Shown here: positions 1 through 6,801 of the stretch, piece after piece | Position numbering within the stretch: the first letter of the stretch is position 1 | How the letters are laid out: every line of letters begins with the position of its first letter | Assembly (NCBI GenBank): GCA_964586775.1 | Contig: CAZPJD010000190.1 | Location: 1-26,837, forward strand | DNA length: 26,837 bases | Direction: 5' to 3' | Source of the DNA: JADLEX01 sp964586775 | GTDB lineage: Bacteria > Lernaellota > Lernaellaia > JACKCT01 | Program-made: the position numbers and the translations under genes | Notes under the pieces: generated by a model | Seen by the model: the letters and a program-made list of their open reading frames with translations, nothing else | What the model was told of the DNA's origin: nothing | Databases searched by the model: none

Positions 1-223
1 CGGTCGAGACGATCATGAAAAACGGCAGCGGCTGGCCGCGAAACAGGCCAAAGGCCGCGCCGGGGTTCAGCTTGTGCGTGATGTGAAAGGTGCCCTCGAC
101 GACCGCGACGCTGCGCTCGAACGGAAAATGGCGCAACACCCAGAACTTGGTGATCTGGTCGAGCACCAGGCACGTGAGCGCGCCGTAGGCGACCACGAGA
201 AATTTGTTGCGATAAACGGACAA
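1..223 (-). CDS. lspA: Signal peptidase II (prolipoprotein signal peptidase), N-terminal part, runs off window
   Basis: LspA is the inner-membrane aspartic protease that removes signal peptides from lipid-modified prolipoproteins. Only about 74 codons are in the window. The translation starts LSVYRNKFLVVAYGALTCLV, a first membrane segment, followed by the family signatures LDQITK and NPGAAFGLF. The two catalytic aspartates lie further downstream, outside the window. The chosen start is TTG at 223, because GGGAGG lies five bases upstream (229-234) and no ATG or GTG in frame has a comparable site. Upstream on the same strand, after a gap of 103 bases, is a lipoprotein gene whose product would be an LspA substrate. 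A hairpin between them may separate the transcripts. The family call is secure; the TTG start is likely but not proven. Confidence 0.9.
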   Translation of the reverse strand, partial: MSVYRNKFLVVAYGALTCLVLDQITKFWVLRHFPFERSVAVVEGTFHITHKLNPGAAFGLFRGQPLPFFMIVST

Positions 224-228
224 ATCGG

Positions 229-234
229 CCTCCC
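229..234 (-). promoter_or_regulatory. Ribosome binding site that fixes the TTG start of lspA
   Basis: GGGAGG on the minus strand, five bases before the TTG at 223. It supports TTG rather than the GTG about 20 codons further upstream. Confidence 0.6.
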
Positions 235-267
235 GGCCGCCCGAAAAAAGTCGCCCCTCACTAACGG

Positions 268-302
268 AAAGGCCGCGCACGGTCAAGCCGCGGCGGCCCT
301 TT
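268..302 (-). terminator. Possible hairpin terminator between lipoprotein gene and lspA
   Basis: On the minus strand AAAGG-G-CCGC pairs with GCGG-CCTTT, one bulged base, around a loop of about 15 bases. The descending arm ends in TTT followed by CCGTTAG, so the U-tract is short. It lies 25 bases after the lipoprotein stop and before the lspA ribosome binding site. It could be a weak terminator or simply an intercistronic stem. Confidence 0.35.
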
Positions 303-326
303 CAATATGTGTCGGGCGCGTGGCGC

Positions 327-1361
327 TCAGCCGAAAATCGGGCAATCGCTCTCGTTTCCTTCCTCTTCGTACACGAGCGGAGCTCCGGACTCGAAACGCA
401 CCTCGAACCGATAGTAGGTGCGTCCGAAAAGTTCGTCCCAGCATTCGATTCCGCCGACTTCGGTGACATTTTCGCCGAAGCCGCTGTCACCACCGATATC
501 GCCGCCGCTCGCCGCGAATTCCGACGTGCCAGCGCCGGTCGGCTCCCACTGCGTGACAACGGACGCGCGTTCGGGTTCCGAGGAATTGCCGCCATCGATC
601 TCGACATCGAAGATGTACGAGAACTCGCCCGAGTTGTCGGCGTGGTTGTGGTAGTGGTAGGTGCCCGTCGAGGGATAGCCGGTGCCCTCGCCGACGAAGT
701 CGGTGAACTCGATGTCGATGCGGCGGCCGTCGGTGTAGGTGTCGTAGTCCACGTCGAAGCGGCCCGAGGCGTCCCACGTGGGATCGAGCCCCTGCAGCGC
801 CGTGAAATCCATGTAGAGGTTGCCGACGCCACGCCGCGCGGTGTCGGTGGCCGGCGTGATCTCGCCGCCCCAGACCGGCGTGAATTCACCGTCGGTGTTC
901 TTGGGCCGGTGCGACCACGTGTAGTCGAACTGGGTGTCCGAGATCTGCGTCATCTCGAACTTCGCCTCGACGGGCGAAAGCCCGCTGGGGATGAACGGCC
1001 CCCACGTGCAGGTGTCGTCGTCGCTTTGCGTCGGCGGGTAGGTGAGGATCTCATCGAGGAAACCGAGCTGGCCCAGAATCCAGTGGTTCAAGCCCCGGCT
1101 GATGTCCACGGTGAGGTCATAGTACACCGGCAAATCGCCCAGCGACTTCGGCCAGTCGCCGCTCCCCATTTTGCCGTCGGCCTCGGGGATGGTGACCTCG
1201 AGCGAATCGGGATCGGGCGCGGCCTTGAGGCACGCGTCGCACAGCTCGGTGTTCACGGCTTCCAGACCGAAGGACCCGCCCTCGGGTTCCTGAAAGCACG
1301 CCGAAAAATACGCCGCCGCGGTCGCCGTCACGATGACGGCGAGGATTCTCAGAATTCGCAT
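327..1361 (-). CDS. Beta-rich lipoprotein of unknown function
   Basis: A 344-residue predicted lipoprotein. The N-terminus is MRILRILAVIVTATAAAYFS followed by AC, so Cys22 ends a slightly atypical lipobox (F-S-A-C). The mature part is acidic and rich in Asp, Gly, Thr and aromatics. It has a short CDAC motif after the stalk and three later cysteines (CTW, ECW, DCP), compatible with a secreted disulfide-bonded beta fold. No enzyme motif is recognised. The ATG at 1361 is preferred over an upstream start at 1430 because GGAGAG sits at normal distance and the signal peptide then begins at residue 1. It is on the same strand as, and upstream of, lspA. It may be a fast-evolving lineage-specific surface protein; function unknown. 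Confidence 0.8.
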   Translation of the reverse strand: MRILRILAVIVTATAAAYFSACFQEPEGGSFGLEAVNTELCDACLKAAPDPDSLEVTIPEADGKMGSGDWPKSLGDLPVYYDLTVDISRGLNHWILGQLGFLDEILTYPPTQSDDDTCTWGPFIPSGLSPVEAKFEMTQISDTQFDYTWSHRPKNTDGEFTPVWGGEITPATDTARRGVGNLYMDFTALQGLDPTWDASGRFDVDYDTYTDGRRIDIEFTDFVGEGTGYPSTGTYHYHNHADNSGEFSYIFDVEIDGGNSSEPERASVVTQWEPTGAGTSEFAASGGDIGGDSGFGENVTEVGGIECWDELFGRTYYRFEVRFESGAPLVYEEEGNESDCPIFG

Positions 1362-1401
1362 GTCGTCTCTCCAGGCCGGCTCATGGCCATCGCACACGAA
1401 T

Positions 1402-1430
1402 AGTGAATCGCTTTTGTCGCGATACGTCAA
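1402..1430 (-). promoter_or_regulatory. Weak sigma-70-like promoter upstream of lipoprotein gene
   Basis: Minus-strand TTGACG (1425-1430), a 17-base spacer, then TTCACT (1402-1407). The -35 matches well and the -10 poorly (3 of 6). It sits about 40 bases before the lipoprotein start in the 148-base gap after the rubrerythrin gene. The rest of the gap holds nothing else I can name. Confidence 0.3.
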
Positions 1431-1509
1431 GAAACAACGGTGTGACGCGGTTCAATGCGACGACGGGTGCGTTACCGATGACGATCGATGGATTTCGGGC
1501 CGGTCCAGG

Positions 1510-1974
1510 TCAGCCCTTTCGCCCAGCGTAGTCGCGCAGGAAGATCGCCTCCAGGCGGTCCTTGTGCTTCTCTTCCTCGACCTTCATGTGGGCGAAGAAC
1601 TCGAAGAGCGGCGTGTCGCGGAAGGTGTCCATGTAACGCGAGTAATATTGGACCGCCCGCTCCTCGTGGTGGATCGCAAACGCGATGACCTCTTTGGCGG
1701 TCGTGTCCTCGGTGATCTCATGCACGTCGGGGATGCGCAGGGGCGGCCCCTTGCGCGGCTGGTCGCGGCGGCCGAGGCGGTCGAAGTTTTTGTCCGCCAG
1801 CGTCATCTCCAGCAGCTTGATGTGGCCTTCTTCCTCGCGCATCAGCATCGCGAGGGCCTTGTTTCCATTTTCGTCCTTCAGCCGGCCCTTCCACTGCTTG
1901 TACATCTCGTACGAGAGCCGTTCCCGGTTGACGGACTTTTTGATCATCTCGTCGAGGTCGAAGATCTCGGACAC
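1510..1974 (-). CDS. Rubrerythrin/ferritin-like diiron protein without rubredoxin domain
   Basis: A 154-residue four-helix ferritin-like protein. Candidate iron ligands fall in the expected spacing: Glu18 (NRERLSYEMY), the first ExxH at Glu48/His51 (EEEGH), Glu104 or Glu105 (HHEERAVQYY), and the second ExxH at Glu134/His137 (EEEKHKDRLE). It has no cysteine, so the C-terminal rubredoxin domain of classical rubrerythrin is absent. Family members reduce peroxide or handle iron in the cytoplasm. The start is GTG at 1974, preceded by AAGGGGG. The gene follows the Crp/Fnr regulator by 33 bases on the same strand and is probably its operon partner, suggesting a redox or oxidative stress role (inference). 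Confidence 0.85.
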   Translation of the reverse strand: MSEIFDLDEMIKKSVNRERLSYEMYKQWKGRLKDENGNKALAMLMREEEGHIKLLEMTLADKNFDRLGRRDQPRKGPPLRIPDVHEITEDTTAKEVIAFAIHHEERAVQYYSRYMDTFRDTPLFEFFAHMKVEEEKHKDRLEAIFLRDYAGRKG

Positions 1975-2007
1975 GTTGCCCCCTTCGCTCGCGGTTTCCA
2001 GCCCCGG

Positions 2008-2697
2008 CTAGACCAGTTCTTCCGGCAGGGTCTGAAGCCGCTCCATGTCCTTGATGTAAATCGTCTTGCCCTTGGTCTCGATGATGCCCTCTTTCGAGAG
2101 GCGCGAAATGATGCGAATCGTCGTTTCGACCGTGCTGCCGACCATGTCGGCGATGTCCTGACGCGTCAGGATCACGGGGATGCGCATCTTCTTGCCCTCT
2201 TCGCGGCCGATCCGGTCGGCGAGCTTGAGCAGCAGGTTGACGATGCGCCGCTCGACGCGCTCGACCGCGAGACCCTGGATGACCTCCTGCGACTCGCGCA
2301 GGCGGCGGGAGAGCTCGAGGATGATCTCGTAGCTCACGTTGGGGTGCCGGCGAACCATGGAGAGGAACTCGAGTCGCGGGATCTTGAGGATGACCGAGGA
2401 CTCCATCGTCTTGGCCGAAAGCGGATAGGGCCGACCATCGAACAGCGCGAGCTCGCCGAAGGTTTCGCCCGCGTCCACAATGCGCAGGATCGTCTCCTTG
2501 CCCGACGGGCTCTGCTTGAACAGCTTCACCTTGCCGCGTTTAAGGACGAGCAGCCAGTGCGGCGGGTCGCCCTCCCAAAAAACGCTCTCGCCCTTCTTCA
2601 GCGACTCCTCCACGCAAATCGAGTGGATCGACGAGAGCGCGTCCATATCGAACGCGGAGAAGATGAAGATGTTTTTCAGGATCTCGAAATTGTCCAC
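2008..2697 (-). CDS. Crp/Fnr family transcriptional regulator
   Basis: A 229-residue regulator with an N-terminal cyclic-nucleotide-binding-like beta roll (about residues 5-120, including FGELALFDGRPYPLSA), a dimerisation helix, and a C-terminal winged helix-turn-helix from about residue 177 (LTRQDIADMVGSTVETTIRI). The recognition helix region is typical of the family. There is only one cysteine (Cys28), so an Fnr-type iron-sulfur cluster is unlikely, and the cassette lacks the clear Arg-Ser pair expected for cAMP. The ligand is therefore unknown. The start is set at GTG 2697, because GGGGTGG lies five bases upstream; a TTG at 2733 would add 12 residues without a good site. It probably drives the rubrerythrin gene that follows, and possibly itself through a palindrome in its promoter. 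Confidence 0.9.
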   Translation of the reverse strand: MDNFEILKNIFIFSAFDMDALSSIHSICVEESLKKGESVFWEGDPPHWLLVLKRGKVKLFKQSPSGKETILRIVDAGETFGELALFDGRPYPLSAKTMESSVILKIPRLEFLSMVRRHPNVSYEIILELSRRLRESQEVIQGLAVERVERRIVNLLLKLADRIGREEGKKMRIPVILTRQDIADMVGSTVETTIRIISRLSKEGIIETKGKTIYIKDMERLQTLPEELV

Positions 2698-2702
2698 CGC
2701 AG

Positions 2703-2709
2703 CCACCCC
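2703..2709 (-). promoter_or_regulatory. Ribosome binding site that supports the GTG start of the Crp/Fnr gene
   Basis: GGGGTGG on the minus strand, spaced five bases from GTG at 2697. The alternative TTG start at 2733 has nothing similar. Confidence 0.5.
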
Positions 2710-2751
2710 AAAGAAGCGATCGAATGACCACAATCCGGTCCGAATGGCCCG

Positions 2752-2780
2752 AATCTACGGGAATCGGACGAATTCCACAA
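2752..2780 (-). promoter_or_regulatory. Candidate promoter with operator-like palindrome for the Crp/Fnr-rubrerythrin pair
   Basis: Minus-strand TTGTGG (2775-2780), 17-base spacer, TAGATT (2752-2757, 4 of 6 matches). A palindrome GGAAT-N7-ATTCC (2760-2776) fills the spacer, the expected place for a repressor or autoregulatory site. The predicted leader is roughly 48 bases. The -35 box is weak, so this is a proposal only. Confidence 0.35.
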
Positions 2781-2797
2781 TCGGTTCACCGCGCGGC

Positions 2798-3667
2798 TTA
2801 ACGGGCGAAGACGCCCATCAGCACCGGCACGTTGACGAAGCCGCGGATCAGGCGGGCGTCGGTTTCGCCGCGCAGGGCGAGCTGGGTGCTGGTGCCGCCG
2901 TCCATATTGAGGGCCTGCGCCGCTCCGAATCCGCCCTGCCCCTCGGGCATGGCCAGTACCTGCGCGAAGTGCTCCAGCGTGATGCCCGAGAGGACGGTGT
3001 CGGTGACGACGAAAATCACGCGACCCTTTTTGTCCGTCGCGACGGCGGATCTGCGTGTCACGCGATCCTTGTCGTCGAAGTCGCCAAGCGCCGCACCGTC
3101 GCGGACGAGCCAGGGTCCCGACTGAACCGCGTTGGTGACGCCCGAGCCGGTGTAGCGGTCGCGCTCGACGAGTTCGGCCCGGCTGTCGTACACGGCGAAA
3201 ACGCCGCGATGATCGCCCGCCCGGACGAGCGGCGACACCTCGTGTCCCTTCGACACGCACAGCCCCAGGATGCCCAGCGCTTCGTTGAAAAATGACCCGT
3301 TCATCATCGCGATCGCGCCCATGGACTCGGCGAGCACACCGATGGGCTTCGACCCGATCTCCGTCGGTTTCAGGGCGATGACCTCAATCCGAATGATGGC
3401 CGGGTCCATGCGCAGGGCGAACAGGTCGATGGCGTGGTCACCGCCGCGCTCGACGGTCACGATACGCCGCTCGACGCCTCGCGCGACCGGCATCCAGTAC
3501 CCGGCTTCGGCGACCGTGAGCTCGCCGACGACCTTTTCGCGATACGACGACACCTGCCCGGCGGCGAAGCGATAGACGAGGTCGGGGTAGCGGGTGAAGG
3601 CGACGCCCGCCGAGACCGCGCCGATCACGACGAGTCCGGCCAGAATCCGCCCGATCCATCCCCACAT
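2798..3667 (-). CDS. Membrane-anchored phosphodiester glycosidase (NAGPA) domain protein
   Basis: A 289-residue protein with an N-terminal membrane anchor (about residues 5-25, after MWGWIGR) and a periplasmic domain of the NAGPA/DUF2233 type. Family signatures are MMNGSFFN in the middle, RRSAVATDKKGRVIFVVTD, and the near C-terminal NMDGGTSTQL at about residue 254. Relatives cleave glycosyl phosphodiesters, such as GlcNAc-phosphate linkages; the substrate here cannot be told. ATG at 3667 has GGGAG at eight bases. It lies 51 bases after the PEGA-like lipoprotein gene, on the same strand, and may be the last gene of the ppx-guaBA-dnaE-hfq-hflX operon. An envelope glycan role is inferred from family and location. 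Confidence 0.85.
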   Translation of the reverse strand: MWGWIGRILAGLVVIGAVSAGVAFTRYPDLVYRFAAGQVSSYREKVVGELTVAEAGYWMPVARGVERRIVTVERGGDHAIDLFALRMDPAIIRIEVIALKPTEIGSKPIGVLAESMGAIAMMNGSFFNEALGILGLCVSKGHEVSPLVRAGDHRGVFAVYDSRAELVERDRYTGSGVTNAVQSGPWLVRDGAALGDFDDKDRVTRRSAVATDKKGRVIFVVTDTVLSGITLEHFAQVLAMPEGQGGFGAAQALNMDGGTSTQLALRGETDARLIRGFVNVPVLMGVFAR

Positions 3668-3718
3668 GCGATGGACTCCCGTAATCCGGCCCGCACCCGC
3701 GCGGCGCGCGGCGATGCG

Positions 3719-4054
3719 TCAGTCGTCGGCCAGATCCGTCTTCTGGGGTTTGGGCAACATCCGCACGTCGATGACCGTCGGCTGACGACCGGCCACGACC
3801 TCGCGGGTTTCGTTCTCGAAATCGTCGTGCTCGAAACGCAGCACGTGCCCGCCCGCCGTCACCGCGAGCCGGCCCGATTCGCCGTCGAAACGGCGCGCGC
3901 GGCCGATGAACCGTCCGTCCAGAAAGACCTTGGCGTCGTCGGGCGACACCTTGAGGACGTATTCGGTCGTCGGCCGGTCGCCGTTCAATTGATCCAGCGG
4001 AACGGCGCAGGCCGCGAGGGCAAACAGGGCGATGGCGACGGCGAAGTGCTTCAT
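3719..4054 (-). CDS. Small PEGA-domain-like lipoprotein
   Basis: A 111-residue lipoprotein. MKHFAVAIALFALAAC gives a good lipobox (L-A-A-C, Cys16). The mature part VSPDDAKVFLDGRFIG, then GRLAVTAGGHVLRFEHDDF and a beta strand, has the layout of a PEGA domain. That is a small surface-exposed beta fold found in many envelope proteins and thought to mediate protein or glycan contacts. It starts nine bases after the stop of the secreted 374-residue protein, so the two are almost certainly co-transcribed. The PEGA call is from pattern, not from a profile score. Confidence 0.7.
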   Translation of the reverse strand: MKHFAVAIALFALAACAVPLDQLNGDRPTTEYVLKVSPDDAKVFLDGRFIGRARRFDGESGRLAVTAGGHVLRFEHDDFENETREVVAGRQPTVIDVRMLPKPQKTDLADD

Positions 4055-4063
4055 GGGCGGCGT

Positions 4064-5188
4064 TTAGCGAACGACCTCGAAGATCGGAAATCCGGGACGC
4101 CCCGGAACGGGCCGCAGTTTGACCGGAGAGCCCTCGATTTTCAAGACGGCGTCCGCGAGCATCTCGTCGGTGCCCGCGAACTCGACGACAAAGATGGCAA
4201 CCGACCCGGAACGAAACGAATCGAAGGTGACGGAACGCACTCCGCCGACCGACTTCCACGAGCCCGCCAGCGCGCGCACTACGCCCGGCTCCGCCAATCC
4301 GCGCACCTCGACGGTCAGCTTGCGGACCTCGTGCGTCTCGAAGAGTCCAGAGCCGGCCATGGCCTGGCGAATCCGCGCCGCGACTTCGGCCACCGCGGCC
4401 TCGGGGATGGCGCCGTCCGTCGTTGCGGGCCATCGGTACGAAAATTCCGCGAGAGTCGATTTCGTGTCGAGGTCGTGGACGCGGACGACGATCGTTCGCG
4501 CGTCGGGATCGTCGCGCCGCTTCGCGGGGTCCTCGCCGGGGACGGGTTTGGGCGGGCGACGCACGCCGATGGCGACGACGCGCACACCGAAGGTGTCGCG
4601 GATCTTCGCGAGAGGTCGCAGATCGCCGCGCACCGCCGCGCCGATCTCTTCGCCCTTCGCGACAGCGTCGGCGGCGTCGCGGTTCGCGACGCTCACCCCC
4701 GCTTCGCCCAGCGCATCCGCGACGCGGCGGTCGAAATCGGAAAGGCGCGCGAAGCCCTCGTCGGATTCGTCGAAGACGAGCGCTAGCACCGAGGACTCGC
4801 CCGCCCCGTAGGGCGACGCGAGGGCGTCGAACGCCTTGGCGAGGCGATCCATGTCGAACGACACCGAGAGCCGCACGCGCCACTCGGCTTCCATTTGCGC
4901 ATCGAAGAGCGTCTGCGTGGAAAGGATGTAGCGATCGGCCGCGGGGAGCAGATTCGACCGGATCGCGACGCGTTTGGCCTCGAGCACGCTCGCGGGCCAC
5001 GTGGCGTCGAGCGCCGCCTGAAGCGCGGTACGTTTGGCGAGCTTGATCGCCTCGTTTCGCGCGTCGCGGACGCGGTCGCCGCGAATGGGCACGGCGGCCT
5101 CGCCCTCGAATCGCGACGCCGCCAGAGCCGTCGCCGCCGCCAGCGCGATGCCGAGCAGCGCAACGACTCGCAACGACCGGGAGGTCAT
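4064..5188 (-). CDS. Secreted protein of unknown function, FlgT-like layout
   Basis: A 374-residue exported protein. MTSRSLRVVALLGIALAAAT ends in ALA-AS near residue 23, a probable signal peptidase I site. The first mature domain (FEGEAAVPIRGD, then DARNEAIKLAKRTALQAAL) recalls the N-terminal domain of flagellar assembly protein FlgT and LPP20-like proteins. A middle alpha/beta domain contains VLALVFDES and FGVRVVAIGV, and the last 90 residues form a ferredoxin-like strand-helix pattern. These are loose resemblances. ATG at 5188 overlaps the hflX TGA by four bases (ATGA), which fixes the start; the longer frame to 5476 lies inside hflX. No flagellar gene is nearby, so a flagellar role is not claimed. 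Confidence 0.75.
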   Translation of the reverse strand: MTSRSLRVVALLGIALAAATALAASRFEGEAAVPIRGDRVRDARNEAIKLAKRTALQAALDATWPASVLEAKRVAIRSNLLPAADRYILSTQTLFDAQMEAEWRVRLSVSFDMDRLAKAFDALASPYGAGESSVLALVFDESDEGFARLSDFDRRVADALGEAGVSVANRDAADAVAKGEEIGAAVRGDLRPLAKIRDTFGVRVVAIGVRRPPKPVPGEDPAKRRDDPDARTIVVRVHDLDTKSTLAEFSYRWPATTDGAIPEAAVAEVAARIRQAMAGSGLFETHEVRKLTVEVRGLAEPGVVRALAGSWKSVGGVRSVTFDSFRSGSVAIFVVEFAGTDEMLADAVLKIEGSPVKLRPVPGRPGFPIFEVVR

Positions 5189-6441
5189 TGCACGAATTCC
5201 GCGACCGCCGCGCGCAACCTGGGCGACACCCACGCGCGGATGTTGACGTTTTCGCCCTCGACGAATTCCGAAACGACGGTGCCGTCGCGGTGCAGCGCCG
5301 AGAGCAGATCGCCGCGCCCGGCGGGGATCGACACGTCGATGCGACTGCGTCCGCGGTGCAGACGTCCGGCCAGCATCGCGCGCAGCTCGCCCAGCCCTTC
5401 GCCGGTGCGCGCGCTGACCGCCACCGCCGAGGGCAACTCGCGCGTAAGTCGCGTCACGACGGCGGGATGTTCGCACCGGTCGATTTTGTTGAGCACGCTG
5501 ATGACGTCGCCAGCGGGGATGCCGATCTCGGCGAGCACGGTGTGAACGGCCTCGATGTGGTGATCGACGGCCTCGTGCGACGCGTCGATGACGTGCAGCA
5601 GATGGGCCGACGACGTGACCTCTTCGAAGGTCGCCTTGAAACTTTCGACGAGTTGGTGCGGCAGCTTGCGGATGAATCCGACGGTGTCGGACACCAGCAT
5701 GCGCTCGCCGCGCGCGAGTTCGATCTCGCGCGTGGTGGGGTCGAGCGTGGCGAAGAGCCGGTTCTCGGCCAGGGCGTCGGCGCCCGAGAGCGCGTTGAAA
5801 AGCGTCGACTTTCCCGCGTTGGTGTAACCGATCAGGCTGGCCGTTTCATACGGAACGCGTTCGCGCGCGGCGCGGTGGAGCGAGCGCGTGCGGCGGACGT
5901 GGTCGATCCGCTTTTTGATCCGCGTGATCTTTTCCTGGATGCGGCGGCGGTCGATTTCGAGATCGGTTTCGCCGGGGCCTCGCGTGCCGATGCCCGCGCC
6001 CTGGCGCGAAAGGTGCGTCCACATGCCGCGCAGGCGGGGCAGCAGGTATTCGAGCTGCGCGAGCTCGACCTGCAGCTTGCCCTCGGCGCTGCGCGCGCGC
6101 ATGGCGAAGATGTCGAGGATCAGGCCCGTGCGGTCGAGGACCATCTTGCCCGTCGTTTCCTCGATGTTGCGCTGCTGCGAGGGCGAGAGGTCGTCGTCGA
6201 AGAGCACGAAATCGACGTCGTCCCCCGCCGCGCGCTCGGCGACCTGGGCGAGCTTGCCCTGCCCGATGAAGGTGCGCGCGTTGACGACGGGCACGTCGCA
6301 CAGGATGCGCCCGACATCGACACCACCGGCGGTGGCGAGCAGCTCGGCCAGTTCGTCGAGGGATTCGAGGGCGTCGGACGTGGTGACGCCCCGCCGGCGC
6401 GTTCCCACCAGCAGGGCGTTTCTTTGCGAAGCCTTGGGCAT
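5185..6441 (-). CDS. hflX: GTPase HflX
   Basis: HflX is a ribosome-associated GTPase that splits stalled or stress-inactivated ribosomes. The 418-residue protein has the full family layout: an N-terminal HflX domain with FIGQGKLAQVAE, a glycine-rich linker LSRQGAGIGTRGPGETDLE, and a TRAFAC GTPase domain. The P-loop is GYTNAGKS at about 205-212, G3 DTVGF at about 250, and G4 NKID at about 317. Length is close to the E. coli protein. The ATG at 6441 directly abuts the hfq TAA, and the stop overlaps the next gene by four bases. The hfq-hflX order is the same as in E. coli and many Proteobacteria. Confidence 0.97.
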   Translation of the reverse strand: MPKASQRNALLVGTRRRGVTTSDALESLDELAELLATAGGVDVGRILCDVPVVNARTFIGQGKLAQVAERAAGDDVDFVLFDDDLSPSQQRNIEETTGKMVLDRTGLILDIFAMRARSAEGKLQVELAQLEYLLPRLRGMWTHLSRQGAGIGTRGPGETDLEIDRRRIQEKITRIKKRIDHVRRTRSLHRAARERVPYETASLIGYTNAGKSTLFNALSGADALAENRLFATLDPTTREIELARGERMLVSDTVGFIRKLPHQLVESFKATFEEVTSSAHLLHVIDASHEAVDHHIEAVHTVLAEIGIPAGDVISVLNKIDRCEHPAVVTRLTRELPSAVAVSARTGEGLGELRAMLAGRLHRGRSRIDVSIPAGRGDLLSALHRDGTVVSEFVEGENVNIRAWVSPRLRAAVAEFVQ

Positions 6442-6768
6442 TTACTCCCGGTCGCGATCCCGGTCGCGATGGTATCCGCCGCCGCCACTGCCGCCATGGT
6501 CGCGATCGCGGTCGCGATCACGCGGCGGCTGCGACGCGCCCTCGCCGAAGAGCTGGGCCATCTTGCTGCCCGCCGGGACGTTCACGTTGGTGATCGCGTG
6601 CTTGTACACGAGGTGGAAGCGCTCGCCGTCGAGAACCACGCAGTAGTTGTCGAAGCTCTTGATGATGCCCTCGACCTTTTGCCCATCGGACAATTCCATC
6701 GTGATCTTGATTCGCTCGCGACGAGCCTGATTCAAAAACTGATCCTGCACGTTGATGCGCGGTCGCAT
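6442..6768 (-). CDS. hfq: RNA chaperone Hfq with Arg-Asp repeat tail
   Basis: Hfq forms a hexameric Sm-like ring that pairs small RNAs with mRNAs. The core is complete: NVQDQFLNQARRERIKI (proximal-face Gln and rim Arg residues), Sm1 with IIKSFDNYCVVL, and Sm2 with the VYKHAIT motif. The core is followed by a 30-residue tail: four Arg-Asp pairs, a HGGSGGGGYH spacer, three Arg-Asp pairs and a final Arg-Glu. The start is placed at the second ATG (6768, 108 residues). AAGGAGG is nine bases from it but only three from the first ATG at 6774, which would add Met-Ala. It starts about 33 bases after dnaE and its TAA touches the hflX ATG. Confidence 0.95.
   Translation of the reverse strand: MRPRINVQDQFLNQARRERIKITMELSDGQKVEGIIKSFDNYCVVLDGERFHLVYKHAITNVNVPAGSKMAQLFGEGASQPPRDRDRDRDHGGSGGGGYHRDRDRDRE
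6445..6522 (-). repeat. Hexamer-type repeats encoding the two Arg-Asp tracts of Hfq
   Basis: Two blocks, 6499-6522 and 6445-6468, consist mainly of repeated CGCGAT/CGGGAT-type hexamers encoding alternating Arg and Asp. A glycine-rich spacer separates them. Such short-period coding repeats can change in copy number by slippage. Confidence 0.7.
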
Positions 6769-6777
6769 GGCCATACG

Positions 6778-6784
6778 CCTCCTT
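6778..6784 (-). promoter_or_regulatory. Strong ribosome binding site of hfq
   Basis: AAGGAGG on the minus strand. Spacing is nine bases to ATG 6768 and three to ATG 6774, so the second ATG is the better start. Confidence 0.65.
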
Positions 6785-6801
6785 GATGGGCAAATCCCAG
6801 A

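Noticed and set aside
67..261. Small minus-strand frame of 64 codons at the left edge
   Set aside because: It lies in another frame over lspA, whose frame gives the family motifs DQITK and NPGAAFG.
1362..1509. Small gene or structured RNA in the 148-base gap after the rubrerythrin gene
   Set aside because: Only short imperfect inverted repeats and a weak promoter are visible; no coding signal with a ribosome binding site.
2008..2697. Oxygen-sensing Fnr with an iron-sulfur cluster
   Set aside because: Only one cysteine is present, whereas Fnr needs four.
4064..5476. Longer start for the secreted 374-residue protein
   Set aside because: The extra part lies inside hflX, is Arg-rich, and would hide the clear signal peptide beginning at 5188.
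5185..6768. hfq-hflX as part of an hflKC protease-control operon
   Set aside because: No hflK or hflC follows; the next genes encode exported proteins of other types.
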